DNA of 64,000 bases, taken from positions 1-64,000 of the forward strand of contig CAICTM010000361.1 in the NCBI GenBank assembly GCA_903772945.1. Direction: 5' to 3'. This DNA is from Seminavis robusta. Taxonomy: Eukaryota > Bacillariophyta > Bacillariophyceae > Naviculales > Naviculaceae. Below the pieces are notes generated by a model, which was not told the origin of the DNA, searched no databases, and was given only the letters and a program-made list of their open reading frames with translations. Numbering within the stretch: position 1 is the stretch's first letter; every line of letters starts with the position of its first letter. Made by a program: the position numbers and the translations under genes. Below, piece after piece: positions 41,715 to 52,003 of the stretch.

Positions 41715-43382
41715 TCACGACGATGCTTCCATGGAAACAATCTGGCACAGCGGCGTTTGGAATGCCGGTTCGGTTGCTGATCCATTGTTGCTGCCCTTGT
41801 TGTTGCTGTCGTCTTTACTGCTGTTTTTGTTTCGCTTTGTAGATTGTTTAGATCGCGGCGCATTGCTCGGCAACTTTGCCTTCTTTCTGTTTGCTTTTTG
41901 GGCATTCGTGCCAAATAGTTGTTGGAATGCGTTTTTGGTGACCGACTTTGTGACTTTGGATGGTTTTCGTCCCCTGCGCGGTGTTGTTGTCGTCTCGTTA
42001 TTGTGGATGCTGCTGTTGCTATTGTTGTTGTTGTTGCTGCTGCTATAGTTTCCGGCAAATGATTCTCCCGAGATATCCATGGAACTGTTCAAGTTACAGT
42101 TGTTGCCGCTGCTGTTGTTGTTGCTGCAGCTTTTCTTCTTGCTTTGTTTTGGCAACGCAGTCATTTCTTGCTGAAAAGTGTCTTCTTCCTGTAGAATTCG
42201 CATGTGCATGTGCATCTGATTCTGATTAGGTTGTTCCATGTCCATGTCCGTGTCCATGTCCATGTCCAGTTCCTGTTGATGAGATGTGTTGAAAGAGACA
42301 TGACTTTGTGAATGAGGGTTTGATGCGGCATTTTGTCTGTGTGCCGACCAATCATAGGACGCATGAGCATGAGGTTGGTCTGGTGTTTGAAGTGTCTTAC
42401 TCTGATTGGGTTGTTTGGATGATTTGTGTTTGTTTCTGGAGTTATTAATTTTGAGTTTTCCCATGGTGTTGAGAATGGCAGTGGTGACCGATGATCTTCT
42501 TCTTCTGGAGTGATCCACCAGAATGCTGTCGTGCATGGCAGCAGTAGTGATTCCAGCAGAAGCGTTATTGATACCGGTACTGATGCTAGTGCTGGCATGG
42601 TTGTTGTGTTGGTTGTTTCTGGATGAATTTGCCATGAGATCTTCAACATTGAGACTGACATCCAGGTTGTGGTTTGTGAGAGAGTCTTCAAAGATGAGGG
42701 ATGGATTGTCTTGATCTTGATTTTGTGTATTGACAATGTGGTTGAGTTGGAGAGAAGAGTGAGAGTCTGGATGGTCTTGATTTTCCTTTTCCTTTTTCTT
42801 TTTCTTTTGTAGCTTTTGTGCCTTTTTTGTTTCTTTTTCTAGTTTCTTTTTTTGCTTCTTTAGTTTTTTTTTGTTTTCCTTTTGTTGTTTGAGTTGTATT
42901 TTCAGTTGTTTCTTTTTTTCCTTTTCCTGTTTTTCAATTTCTTTGCGTTGCTGTATTTCTTCTAGTGTTTCTTGAGTGTGTTGTTGGGCATTGGAGGAGA
43001 ACCAAGGAAGGAGAGAATTTCTTCCTCTCTGTCTAGCAGCACCCCGCCTGCCAATGAGTTTCGTCTGAACCAGTGAATTTCTGAAAGTGACCACTTTGCG
43101 AAATCGTCTTGTCCCATCCAAAGATCCTCGATTGCCTCTCTTCTTCTTTTGATGCTCTGCGGCACTAAAGCTCAGAGAAGGACCTCGAATAGAAGCATGC
43201 CAATCAGATTCACCTTCCAACTCCTTCTTTTCCTCTTCACCCTCTTCTCCTTCACCACCTGCTTCTAGCGCCAAGACTGAAGCTGGCATCTTCACTTCTT
43301 CTTCATCCTCCTTTACTACTAGTAGTAACAGAGGACTCATCAGAGCGTTGTCATCCTCCTCAACCGCAATCATCTCGTTCAT
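41715..43382 (-). CDS. Long charged coiled-coil protein with V-x-F ... W-F-S motif
   Basis: 555 residues from ATG 43382 (MNEMIAVEEDDNALM). Order: acidic N terminus; Ser/Arg block containing FRKVVTFRNSLVQTKLIG; NSLLPWFSSNAQQHTQETLE; a strongly charged helix of about 70 residues (IQQRKEIEKQEKEKKKQLK onward) predicted to be coiled coil; then Asn/Gln/His/Ser-rich low complexity with a Met/Asp run; a second basic stretch (KSVTKNAFQQLFGTNAQKA); and an ending of QTPLCQIVSMEASS. The V-x-F and (W/F)-(F/Y)-S pair followed by a charged helix recurs in the proteins at 44732-45907 and 49570-50277. No known domain. GTT/GCT trinucleotide runs underlie the Asn/Ser tracts. Confidence 0.6.
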   Translation of the reverse strand: MNEMIAVEEDDNALMSPLLLLVVKEDEEEVKMPASVLALEAGGEGEEGEEEKKELEGESDWHASIRGPSLSFSAAEHQKKKRGNRGSLDGTRRFRKVVTFRNSLVQTKLIGRRGAARQRGRNSLLPWFSSNAQQHTQETLEEIQQRKEIEKQEKEKKKQLKIQLKQQKENKKKLKKQKKKLEKETKKAQKLQKKKKKEKENQDHPDSHSSLQLNHIVNTQNQDQDNPSLIFEDSLTNHNLDVSLNVEDLMANSSRNNQHNNHASTSISTGINNASAGITTAAMHDSILVDHSRRRRSSVTTAILNTMGKLKINNSRNKHKSSKQPNQSKTLQTPDQPHAHASYDWSAHRQNAASNPHSQSHVSFNTSHQQELDMDMDTDMDMEQPNQNQMHMHMRILQEEDTFQQEMTALPKQSKKKSCSNNNSSGNNCNLNSSMDISGESFAGNYSSSNNNNNSNSSIHNNETTTTPRRGRKPSKVTKSVTKNAFQQLFGTNAQKANRKKAKLPSNAPRSKQSTKRNKNSSKDDSNNKGSNNGSATEPAFQTPLCQIVSMEASS

Positions 43383-43962
43383 CTTATTTTGATCCTTGTC
43401 TTTTGTCTTTGGTCAATGAATGAACCATAGCATGAAGCACACCATTTTTTTTAAAAAAAAACCACAACTTCTGCTGCAGATTACGAGTTGGCCAGCTTGA
43501 AGCGTAAGCATCCATAAGTCTCTGAGTCTGATTAAATTACACGATTGAATGATCAATCACCCCGTCTCGCTGGTATTTTAAAAACAGGCTACACTGTAAC
43601 ACACGTACCACTGTGTGGGAATGCTTCGTGCATGCCCTGTTGCTATCAGTTGGTTACATGTACTGGCCAGCTAGCTAGCTAGCTAGCTACTAGTAGTTGT
43701 GACCAGTAGACACAGTGTCATGTAGCAAAGAATGGTTGTGGTGTTGCATATTATTACGAGTACAACGTAATGATAATGGTGAATGGTGGACTAATCATGG
43801 ATTTGCTGGCTAACGTACCGGCAGTGTTGCTAGATCTAGCTAGCTAACTATCTTCTTGATTATTTGGAGAGGAATGAATGACTGCACAACAATGTACTAG
43901 TACTATGGAGGACTTTTAGTTAGTTCAATGAAGTCGTCGATGGGGTGGCTGGACTGTGCTAG
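43383..43962. other. Intergenic, no gene seen
   Basis: Upstream of the coiled-coil gene. Contains a CTAGCTAGCTAG run near 43671-43690. No supported feature. Confidence 0.4.
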
Positions 43963-44331
43963 CTAGGCCTGCTCCTTAACAAGCAACCAGCCAGCTTCTT
44001 CTTCTTCTTTCTCAACCGACGGTTCAGCAAAGTCCACGTCCCCGTCCAAAGAAAGCTCTTTCTTCAGGTCATCCCAAGACTTCACCACCCGTTTAGCCTT
44101 AGCTCCTTGCATTATAGCATTGAGCACACCGGTTATTTCGAACCGGGCATCGATGCCAGAGGGGTCCTTGTGGAAATCTTTTTTTGCATAGGCATTTTTG
44201 ACTTTGTGGCTCTGTGCCAATACGTCTACCAAATCCCCAAAACTGGATACTCCTGCTGGTCGGCCACCAAGGTACTCCTCCACCTCGCCTCGCATGGCGG
44301 CCTCCGTATTCAAGTCTAGCACGAGCTTCAT
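43963..44331 (-). CDS. Hypothetical 122-residue protein
   Basis: A compact, ordinary-composition frame, unlike its low-complexity neighbours. It opens MKLVLDLNTEAAMRGEVEEY in a strong start context (CCACCATGA), preceded by a CAA/CAG-rich 5' leader. It alternates helices and short strands (SSFGDLVDVLAQSHKVKNAY, FEITGVLNAIMQGAKAKRVV, SWDDLKKELSLDGDVDF) and ends in an acidic tail with GWLLVKEQA. No signal peptide or membrane segment. Family not recognised. Confidence 0.6.
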   Translation of the reverse strand: MKLVLDLNTEAAMRGEVEEYLGGRPAGVSSFGDLVDVLAQSHKVKNAYAKKDFHKDPSGIDARFEITGVLNAIMQGAKAKRVVKSWDDLKKELSLDGDVDFAEPSVEKEEEEAGWLLVKEQA

Positions 44332-44731
44332 GGTGGAGCTGGGTTTGTTGTTGCTGTTGCTATTGCTGTTGCTGTTGTTGTTGCTGTTGCTGGGTGCGAG
44401 ACGATCGAATGACAGTCATTGAGGTGTTCGGCTGCTGCAACTTGCAAGACTAACCCGGAGTTGTACCCGAATTGTCGTTCTCTATGATCCAGTCATCAGA
44501 GAAAGGCATACTGGGAGAATTGACTGGTTGCACAATTGTTTAGAGAAGGAAGCAAGTAATCGTAAAAAGACTTATTGTCTGTTTTGGCTCTGGGAGAATT
44601 CGTGTCTGGGGGCATTATGCAATTTTCGTCGAAGGTCACCGAAAAAGTCGCATGCAGGGTCAGCAAATCGAGCCACCAACCAGCAGCCAGCAGCCATCAG
44701 CATAATACAAAAAAAATTCCATTGGGAAACC
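44332..44731. other. Divergent upstream region with trinucleotide repeat
   Basis: Shared upstream region of the 122-residue protein (minus) and the tail-anchored protein (plus). A (TTG/CTG)n tract at 44342-44396 lies in the minus-strand leader. The frame of the plus gene is open back to 44528, but no methionine there is better supported than 44732. Confidence 0.45.
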
Positions 44732-45907
44732 ATGGTGACTTCTGCTGCTAGTACTACTATTAATAGTACTAGTGGAACTGGTCTATCAGTATCAGTATCA
44801 GTCTCGATAGGTGATGACGATATGCAAATGAAGAAATCGGTTAGCTTTGACGATGACGTCCAAGTGTTCAAATTGCCAAATGACAAAAGAGAAGAACTTT
44901 TGGAGATTTTGTTCTACAGTCCTCAAGAAATTTCTAAATTCCAAGATGAGCGATTTGAAGAAGAAGCTCTCTTGCTGCAACAACAGAAGGAACACGACAA
45001 GAAAGAAAGAAAACAACAAAAAGAGGCAAAAAAGAGACAAAGGAGAGAAAAACTTCAAGCTAGAAGAGAAGCTAGAAAACTCCAAAAATCTAATTCCACT
45101 TCCACTCCCAATGCCAATGCCACTGCCACCACATCTACTACTACCTGTACTACTACATGTACTACCACCACTACTATGCATACATGTACTACTACCAGTA
45201 TGACTACTACTAGTACTCACAGAAGCACCGAAAGTGGAGACAGCAATTCAGACTACTACACTGTCTCCACTTCCAGTGGCTCAGACAGCGAAGAACCAAC
45301 AACAGTCTTGCTACTTCCCACTCGTGTGGACGCACACTCGCCTCCGAAAAGACGAAGACACAGTTGGTCACACACCAATCACACTTCCAATCACACTTCC
45401 TCCTCCAACCCTAACAACAACAACAAGAAGAGTCCAAGGCGACTGAGGTTCCGACGATCTGCCAAGAGTGATGTGTCATGTCTATCTTTAGATCTACATG
45501 ATACACATACACATACACATACACATACACCAGCACTGGTTTCATTGCCTGCTCATCCAAGTCAACAACAACAACAACAACACTCCTCTTCTCCTCCTCT
45601 TTCCTCTGAAACTTTTCACCATCACCAACACCATCACCATGAATATCCAGATGACCCAGACCTAGAGGCTGCCATGGCTCTCCTTCCAGCAACTGAAACT
45701 ACTACAACTGAAACCACAACCACAACCACAGCCGACTTGCTACGGAGAGAACTACAAAAGTGGAAAAGATCTAGTGGGGCACTACTTGCTTTGCTCATTC
45801 TTTCATGGGCATGGTACTTCACTCTCAACTACAACTACAACAGCAGCAACAGCATGGCATTGCCTCTTTCTCGCTACAACTGGCTCATTCGAATCCCATT
45901 CACTTAA
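44732..45907 (+). CDS. V-x-F / F-Y-S coiled-coil protein with C-terminal membrane helix
   Basis: I start at ATG 44732 (context ACCATGG), giving 391 residues; the frame is open to 44528. Near the N terminus come KKSVSFDDDVQVFKLPND and LLEILFYSPQEISKFQDE, then a charged coiled coil (LLLQQQKEHDKKERKQQK onward to about residue 120). A Thr/Ser/Cys-rich low-complexity stretch coded by ACT/ACA repeats follows, then a basic Arg/Pro block, His-rich patches, and near the C terminus a hydrophobic helix GALLALLILSWAWYF, followed by about 30 residues. That topology suggests a tail-anchored or type II membrane protein. Shares its N-terminal motif pair with 49570-50277 and, more weakly, 41715-43382. Function unknown. 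Confidence 0.6.
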   Translation: MVTSAASTTINSTSGTGLSVSVSVSIGDDDMQMKKSVSFDDDVQVFKLPNDKREELLEILFYSPQEISKFQDERFEEEALLLQQQKEHDKKERKQQKEAKKRQRREKLQARREARKLQKSNSTSTPNANATATTSTTTCTTTCTTTTTMHTCTTTSMTTTSTHRSTESGDSNSDYYTVSTSSGSDSEEPTTVLLLPTRVDAHSPPKRRRHSWSHTNHTSNHTSSSNPNNNNKKSPRRLRFRRSAKSDVSCLSLDLHDTHTHTHTHTPALVSLPAHPSQQQQQQHSSSPPLSSETFHHHQHHHHEYPDDPDLEAAMALLPATETTTTETTTTTTADLLRRELQKWKRSSGALLALLILSWAWYFTLNYNYNSSNSMALPLSRYNWLIRIPFT

Positions 45908-46822
45908 GCAGAAACTGAATCAACAGCAAAACCTATACCAACTCGCTTCCCTACCGTTTCCTAGTGACTTGTACTGGTAATACTTAGCACTAGCTAGATC
46001 CTCCGGTCAGGGTCAATGACTCCACTTTAAAATCGTGGTGCACAGGTGCTGTTGGATCGTTGCTACCACCCATACCAGTACCGTAGTGCATCCTCCCACA
46101 CTACTTGTTTCCAGGAGAGGAACTGCTCGAGTAGTGGCAGCTAGTCCAGCTAGACTGCCGAGTAAGCCACTGTCACTCGGAAGAACTGTATGGTACCGGT
46201 ATGGAACCCACATGCCGTCGCTCCAAAGAGCCCAGAAAGTCGCTGTAGCTGCATGTATTTGATTGAGTCGTGATGCCATCCAATACGTAACCAATGATTG
46301 AATCGAATCGAATCGAATCGCGATGACAAACCCGGTGTGACTTCCTTCCGTAGAGGCTGCTGGCACTGTACAACTGTACCACTACAGTACTGTACCATGC
46401 TGCATTCGGCGCCAACATTGACAGGCCGCAATACAACATTCTTCTCTCACAAGCTCTAGCTAGCTAGTACGACTGTACGGTAGCTAGATAGCATGTCGTT
46501 TACATGACCCGTTATCGGAGGGTTCGGAGACGCGACGGGTTGAAAGAGTTCCGATGACGCAGGATGTGATTCGCCACGCTTGGCATCCGTTGGAGTGTCG
46601 TCCTCTAAGTATCTGTGTGATACCTTTTTGATACTTAGACAACAAGACTCACACAAGAGAATCACTCGGCATGATTTTGTCGATCCAATGCGGCCGAGAT
46701 TTTGGCAAGGAAAATGGCGTGTAGAGTCGAGTCTACTCTATCATCTTGGTCTCATAAAACAGAAACAAAGCAGTTTTCGAACAACCTTTAGAAGTACCGG
46801 TACCGGTAGATCTTTCGCATTG
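45908..46822. other. Intergenic, no gene seen
   Basis: Upstream of the GH16 gene. Contains a GAATC pentamer run near 46295-46319 and TACCGGTA palindromes, including TACCGGTACCGGTA near 46796. No gene supported. Confidence 0.45.
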
Positions 46823-49428
46823 ATGATGAAGTGTCTGTTGTTGCTAGTGTTGACGTTGTCAAGTCCCGTTGGAATCTTTGGTCAGTGTCCCACTCTGATT
46901 TGGAGCGATGAGTTCGACGGGACCGAATTGGATCTGAACAAGTGGAGCTACATGGTGGGCGATGGATGTGACTTGGGCGAAGGATTGTGCGGCTGGGGAA
47001 ACAATGAGTGGCAGTTCTACACTCAAGGAGAAAACGTCCAAGTTTCCAACGGCACCTTGAAGATCATTGCCAAGTACGACCAAGCTACCAGTTCCTACAC
47101 TTCCGCACGCATCAGCTCTCTGGGAAAGGCAGATTTTGACTTGACCAAACCACTCAGATTTGAAGCTTCCATGAAAGTACCCAAGCAAAGTCAGGGATTG
47201 TGGCCTGCCTTTTGGATGATGCCCTCTCTGCAGGAAATTACTAGTTGGCCTTCAGGTACCTTAAAGTCTTGTCTTGCTTTGTCTTACCTTGTCCAACTCA
47301 AACTCAACTCAACTTTTCTCCTTTACATGCACTTGCACTTGCACTTGCTTTGAAAACCAACAGGCGGGGAAATTGACATTATGGAGTTTATTGGAAAGGA
47401 ACCCAACCAGGTAAGATACAGTACCTACAGGACACACTTCAACTTTGGCAAACTCTGTCATCTCATCATGTCCAGACCTACGGAGTCATGCACTACGGCG
47501 TGGAATGGGGCGACAAAAGCGAAAAGGGGGCACTCGTCAAATTCCCTGAACACGCCGGAGATTACTTTCATGACTTTGCTCTAGAAAAAAATGAAAACTC
47601 ACTCTCCTGGTTCATTGATGGAAACAAGTTCCTTACTCTTACCGATGCGGACATTGAGCCCAAATTCTCATGGCCGTTCGAAAGCATCTTCCATCTCATC
47701 CTTAACATGGCCGTGGGCGGAAACTGGCCAGAATATCCGGACCAAACCACTTCCTTCCCAAACACCTTCGAGATCGACTATATTCGCGTTTACGACATGA
47801 CAACCACTACCCTACCAACTCCAACTCTTGTCGGAGATACACTCGTACAGTTCAATGCACAAGACAAGATGTATTGCGTTCAAATCAATACAGACCTTCA
47901 ACCACACAATGATTACGACACATACATTGAATGGTGGGTTCCAGAGGGATCTTACTACATTCCGGTCGATGACAAACCAAACTGCATCAAGGTCGGCTTT
48001 GGGACGCACTCTGGATACGTCGAAGCAAGCATTTATTTTAACTGTGGAAGAACCTATGAACTCTGGATGCCAGTGCAAGTCCAGGACTTATACGGAACGA
48101 ACTACCGATTCTGGGCTGGAGCCAGCCAAGCAGTCTACGAATCCAGTACGGGCACTTATTCCGAACAGAGAGATGACGCTGCCTCTTCGGCCAATATTAC
48201 CTACCAACGAAATCTCCTAGAAGTCTACGATCACATCACTTTCTCGTCCGATGCCATTCCAAACCCGCAACTTTACGTTGAATCGGCTAGAAAATTCTAC
48301 ATGGATGCCCTATCTCCGACCGCGGCAGGCTGTACCAGATTCTGGATCCAGCTGGAAGACAGCAGCCTGGCCACTCCGGACAACTACCCCACCGGTAGAC
48401 ACTCTCGCTACCTCGCCTTTCTGGAAAAGGATGGAGTCAACTACCAAAAGCTAGACTTTGATTTCTACGACACACCCGACACGACCGTTACCAGCGTTGA
48501 TCAAATCGTCATTTTGATCGATTCCTTTGTACAACGTTCTGATACATACTACTTGACCAATTGGGTCAGTGCTGCTGCGGGCTGCACCTCTGATTGTCTA
48601 CCCGTGAGTAAAAATACATGTCAGCTCCCTGCCAAATCGGAAGAAGGTGCCTGTACAGATGGATTCAACAATGATGGGTTTGGTTGGAATGGAGATCTGA
48701 CCATGGACTGTCAGGATAGCGACTGTTACTTGATTGATCCTGCCTGTCAGTCTACCACCCCCGCTCCCACACCAGCAGTTGAGATCTGCGACAACGGCAT
48801 TGATGACGATCAGAATGGTTGGATCGACTGTGCCGACATTGCATGTGCGGACAGTCCACTTTGCGGTTCGTGGTGGAATCCATCGTGTGATGCGTACTCC
48901 GCCTGCGTTGACGAAGGCCATGTGGGAGAGTGTTGTCCCAACGTTTGGGGCGAGTACAAGTCTTGCTGTACCAATGAGACTCCTGGGTCTTGCAGTGTGC
49001 ACCCGGCATGTGACGCGCTTGGTTTGGTGGGCGATTGTTGCCCCACTCCTGAAGGCAATGTGTTTTTGGATTGCTGCCAACCGCAGCTGTGTGTTTCGAA
49101 TCCACGGTGTTCTGGGCTGCAAGGTGCCTGCTGTCCCACGGATGACGGTGTTTTCTTGGAGTGTTGTGAAGAGCGTCCCGAGACTTGTGAGATCCACCCG
49201 AAATGTGACGCTTTGGGTCTGACAGGTCAATGTTGTCCTACCGCTGACAATGTGTTTTTGGAGTGCTGTGAAGCTCGTTCTTGCGACGTTCACCCTGCCT
49301 GTTCCGCTCTTGGGCTTGCAGATGATTGTTGTCCCACCCGAGATGGAGTGTTTTTGGATTGCTGCAACTTGGACATGCCCTTCTTTGATGGTTTCACCGG
49401 TGAGGTTGTGACCGCTCGGACTCCTTAG
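46823..49428 (+). CDS. Secreted GH16 beta-1,3-glucanase-like protein with CCPT repeats, three exons
   Basis: Exons are 46823-47255, 47364-47410 and 47476-49428. The introns (108 and 65 nt) are GT-AG and the splices give 810 residues. MMKCLLLLVLTLSSPVGIFG is a signal peptide. The GH16 domain follows: LIWSDEFDGTELDLNKWSY, GLWPAFWMMP, and the catalytic motif EIDIME with E147 as nucleophile, D149, and E152 as acid/base, coded by the 47-nt middle exon. HLILNMAVGGNWP and IDYIRVYD close the domain. Family members hydrolyse or remodel beta-1,3-glucans such as laminarin or chrysolaminarin. A middle region of beta character follows, then a D/N-rich segment (ICDNGIDDDQNGWIDC) and five Cys-rich repeats of the form C-x2-H-P-x-C ... 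CCPT ... CC up to the end. The protein is probably extracellular or wall-bound. Confidence 0.9.
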
Positions 49429-49569
49429 GGTGCGTAACTGTGGTACAGTAGTACCGGCCGCGGCACTGTACTAGGTTTGAGCAGATGTTTGCTTGGTGTC
49501 TTCTACATACGTCTCTAGCTAGTACTATCTATAGAGCTTTACGTTGGATTGCATACAATCGTGTCTACA

Positions 49570-50277
49570 CTAATAAACCGAGAAAGCATCCCGTTCTTCC
49601 TCAGCCTGTTCTATGGGCGTTGGGTTACTGTTTTCGGCTAGAAAATCCGCGAGTTGCAGACTGTTGTGTTTGTTGTTGCTGCTTGAATTTCGTTGTCTTA
49701 GTCTTTTTGGTTTGTCTCTGATTCTGGTGTTTGTGTTGTTTGGTTTTGAGTTTTTGCGAGCTTGTTCATTTTGTACTTGCAATTGCCTGAGTCTGTTTTC
49801 CTTTCTTTGTTGGATCTTCAGTTTTCGTTCTTGTTTTGCCCTTAGTTTCGCCATTCGCTTGGCGTCTTGTTGCCTTTGTAGTTCTAGTTGGCTGTGCTTG
49901 ACTTGCTCTTGTTTGAAGTTAGCAATATCCTGCTTGCTATAGAACAAGTCTGACCTGGACTCTTCTAGCTCCATCCGACGCACACTTACTCGATCCATGA
50001 ATCGCACACTACTGCGGCGCCTTGGTGGAAGTGCACGACCGCTTTTCCTCTTGCTACATGTACCTGAACTTGTACATGTACATGTACCACTGGCGCTGTT
50101 GTTGTCATGCAAGCTCTCATCAAAGTCCATCACCACTTTGCTGGTCCGACGTGTAGGACTTCTATTGGCGCTACCGGTACTACTAGTACTGCATGTAGCA
50201 ACTTCTGCTGGAGCTGGAGCCTCGGATGCTGCAGATGCGGGATTCAAAGGCAACAAACGCCGAGACCATCTCACCAC
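49570..50277 (-). CDS. Small basic V-x-F / F-Y-S coiled-coil protein
   Basis: 235 residues from ATG 50277 (MVRWSRRLLPLNPASAASEA). Contains RRRSSVRFMDRVSVRRMEL, then SRSDLFYSKQDIANFKQEQV, then a basic coiled coil (LQRQQDAKRMAKLRAKQERK onward), Asn/Ser low complexity and an acidic C terminus (EQAEEERDAFSVY). The motif pair and the helix after it match 44732-45907 position for position: V-[RS]-F, V-x-V, [LI]-F-Y-S, [DE]-I-x-x-F. No known domain or localisation signal; the N terminus is basic. Confidence 0.6.
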   Translation of the reverse strand: MVRWSRRLLPLNPASAASEAPAPAEVATCSTSSTGSANRSPTRRTSKVVMDFDESLHDNNSASGTCTCTSSGTCSKRKSGRALPPRRRSSVRFMDRVSVRRMELEESRSDLFYSKQDIANFKQEQVKHSQLELQRQQDAKRMAKLRAKQERKLKIQQRKENRLRQLQVQNEQARKNSKPNNTNTRIRDKPKRLRQRNSSSNNKHNSLQLADFLAENSNPTPIEQAEEERDAFSVY

Positions 50278-51106
50278 TTTACTACGTACTAGTACTCTAA
50301 AGATCTACTAGCTAGCTAGTCCGAGTAGCATCTACTTGGAGTACCTGGTATGTACACTGTAATGAAGAAGACCACTTGCGCTTGCATTGACTTTGGTGAT
50401 TGTCGACTGGTTGTTGCCTCTTGTGTCGAATTAAAATACTAGCTAGCTACCGGTAGCTAGCTAGCTAGTAATAATATGTTGTTGTTTGCTGTGATTAAAA
50501 ATGGGGAGAGTGAGCGTCTAACCAGTCCCAGTCACCGCCTTTTTACTCCCACAAGCTCCTGCCAGTACGACTACCGCACTAGCTAGCTGGAGTACGTACG
50601 ACATGGGAAAGGCCCAGCCAATTCCCAAGACCACCATGGGCCAGGCAGCACAAACAAGGAACGTGAACTGACGAACCGGCAGGCATCCATGCAATACCGT
50701 ACCGGGCGGTACAAACAGCAAGAAGCAACCAAGCCAAGAGCGATCGCAGCAAGAAGCAAATTGGTTGGGCTTGATGGTTGGGGCCAAATGACATTCAGGC
50801 CAGGACTCACTTGGGAGCAGTTAACTTGATTCTACTCGACGCCCTTGCTTTTACCGGTATTGAACCAGAATAGGTTGGCATCGAGCTAATTGGTTGGGTC
50901 TTTCGAAGCAAGAAGGCATCTCGAGCTCGTGCTTCCTTTGAAATACTACGCATTAGCTAGTAATCATTGAAACAGCCAAGTTGATGTTGTTGCTGTCTGA
51001 TTCTGAACGGGTTTTCAAGCTATTAGTTTAGTTGCTTTGGACACTACTATGTTGTCCATGCTGCCTGGTACCGGTATGGCATATGGATAGCTTTTTTAAT
51101 TAATAG
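50278..51106. other. Intergenic, no gene seen
   Basis: Contains CTAGCTAGCTACCGGTAGCTAGCTAGCTAG-type palindromic sequence near 50441-50470. Three overlapping minus-strand frames at 50518-50810 have some hydrophobic character but mutually exclusive readings and no domain. Confidence 0.4.
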
Positions 51107-52003
51107 CTAGAAACAAAGTTCTGCTCCTGGTCTAGGTCTGTATTGGTCCAGCGCCTCCGATGCTTTTGCGGGATCATCCCATTGGTCAATGACAGATCGC
51201 AGGTGTCGGCTAGGCACAAAGTCTCGTTCTGTATTTAGCTCTGCCATGGTCATGGGATGCTGTTGTTGAAAGTATATGGACGAGCAATCATCTTCAATAC
51301 TTAGGTTCTCTTGAAAGACTGTGTTGGTGACAATGAATAGTATGGGTCTTCCGTGGTCTTGGACATGGAGAGCCCCGCCTTGGCTAGACGCGACGTTGTT
51401 TTCGAAACGACAATCCTCTACCACGAGGTTAGCTCCCAACACGGACACTCCGGCTCCTCCTACAATGGTGGCATGTACATTTACTGATACTGATACCGGT
51501 ACCGGTACCGGTACCGGTACATGTACATGTTGGTCTTCAGTTTGGTAGTAAGAGGCACCGCTGTCCAAGAGCAGCTGGCTGAGTTGCACAGTGAAAGTCT
51601 CAAAGGGGTTTTCAGTGCCAATGACTTCAATCAAACGAGATTCTTGTGGTTCTCCTCCTTTTACAGTGCACAAATTTCCAGTACCAGTAGTGAGACAGCC
51701 AATGCGGACACTGCGTTGATGAATCCGAATAGGTTGGGTGAGCTCGATCTCCACAGAAGGGCAAAGCAAGAGCTCTGGAATGCCTGTCCCGCTTGTTTGA
51801 CCTGGCAGAGAATCAATGGCTTCCTGCAAGCTCTTTGCGGTGGAGTGGCAAGCTTTACCAGTACCGGTACCGGTACCTGCTGCCACTGCAACTGGTACAT
51901 GCAGGGCAGTCATCAACACCAAAACAGGTAGTAGCTGTAGTAGCCGTAGTGGTGCCATCATTGTCATTGTGATTGTTATTGTGATTGTCATTGGCCCTGT
52001 CAT
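51107..52003 (-). CDS. Secreted protein with beta-helix-like segment
   Basis: 298 residues if started at 52003; the internal ATG at 51961 (MMAPLRLLQLLPVLVLMTAL) gives a cleaner signal peptide, since the first 14 codons are a dinucleotide-type repeat (MTITITITMT). After the signal peptide come SLQEAIDSLPG and a stretch ending in the segment VEDCRFENNVASSQGGALHV, typical of one turn of right-handed parallel beta-helix (PbH1) proteins. A (ACCGGT)n microsatellite at 51495-51520 is in frame and codes a VPVPVPVPVSVSV insert just before that segment; a second lies near 51857. Likely extracellular. The domain looks too short for a complete pectin-lyase fold, so further exons or truncation are possible. 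Confidence 0.6.
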   Translation of the reverse strand: MTGPMTITITITMTMMAPLRLLQLLPVLVLMTALHVPVAVAAGTGTGTGKACHSTAKSLQEAIDSLPGQTSGTGIPELLLCPSVEIELTQPIRIHQRSVRIGCLTTGTGNLCTVKGGEPQESRLIEVIGTENPFETFTVQLSQLLLDSGASYYQTEDQHVHVPVPVPVPVSVSVNVHATIVGGAGVSVLGANLVVEDCRFENNVASSQGGALHVQDHGRPILFIVTNTVFQENLSIEDDCSSIYFQQQHPMTMAELNTERDFVPSRHLRSVIDQWDDPAKASEALDQYRPRPGAELCF

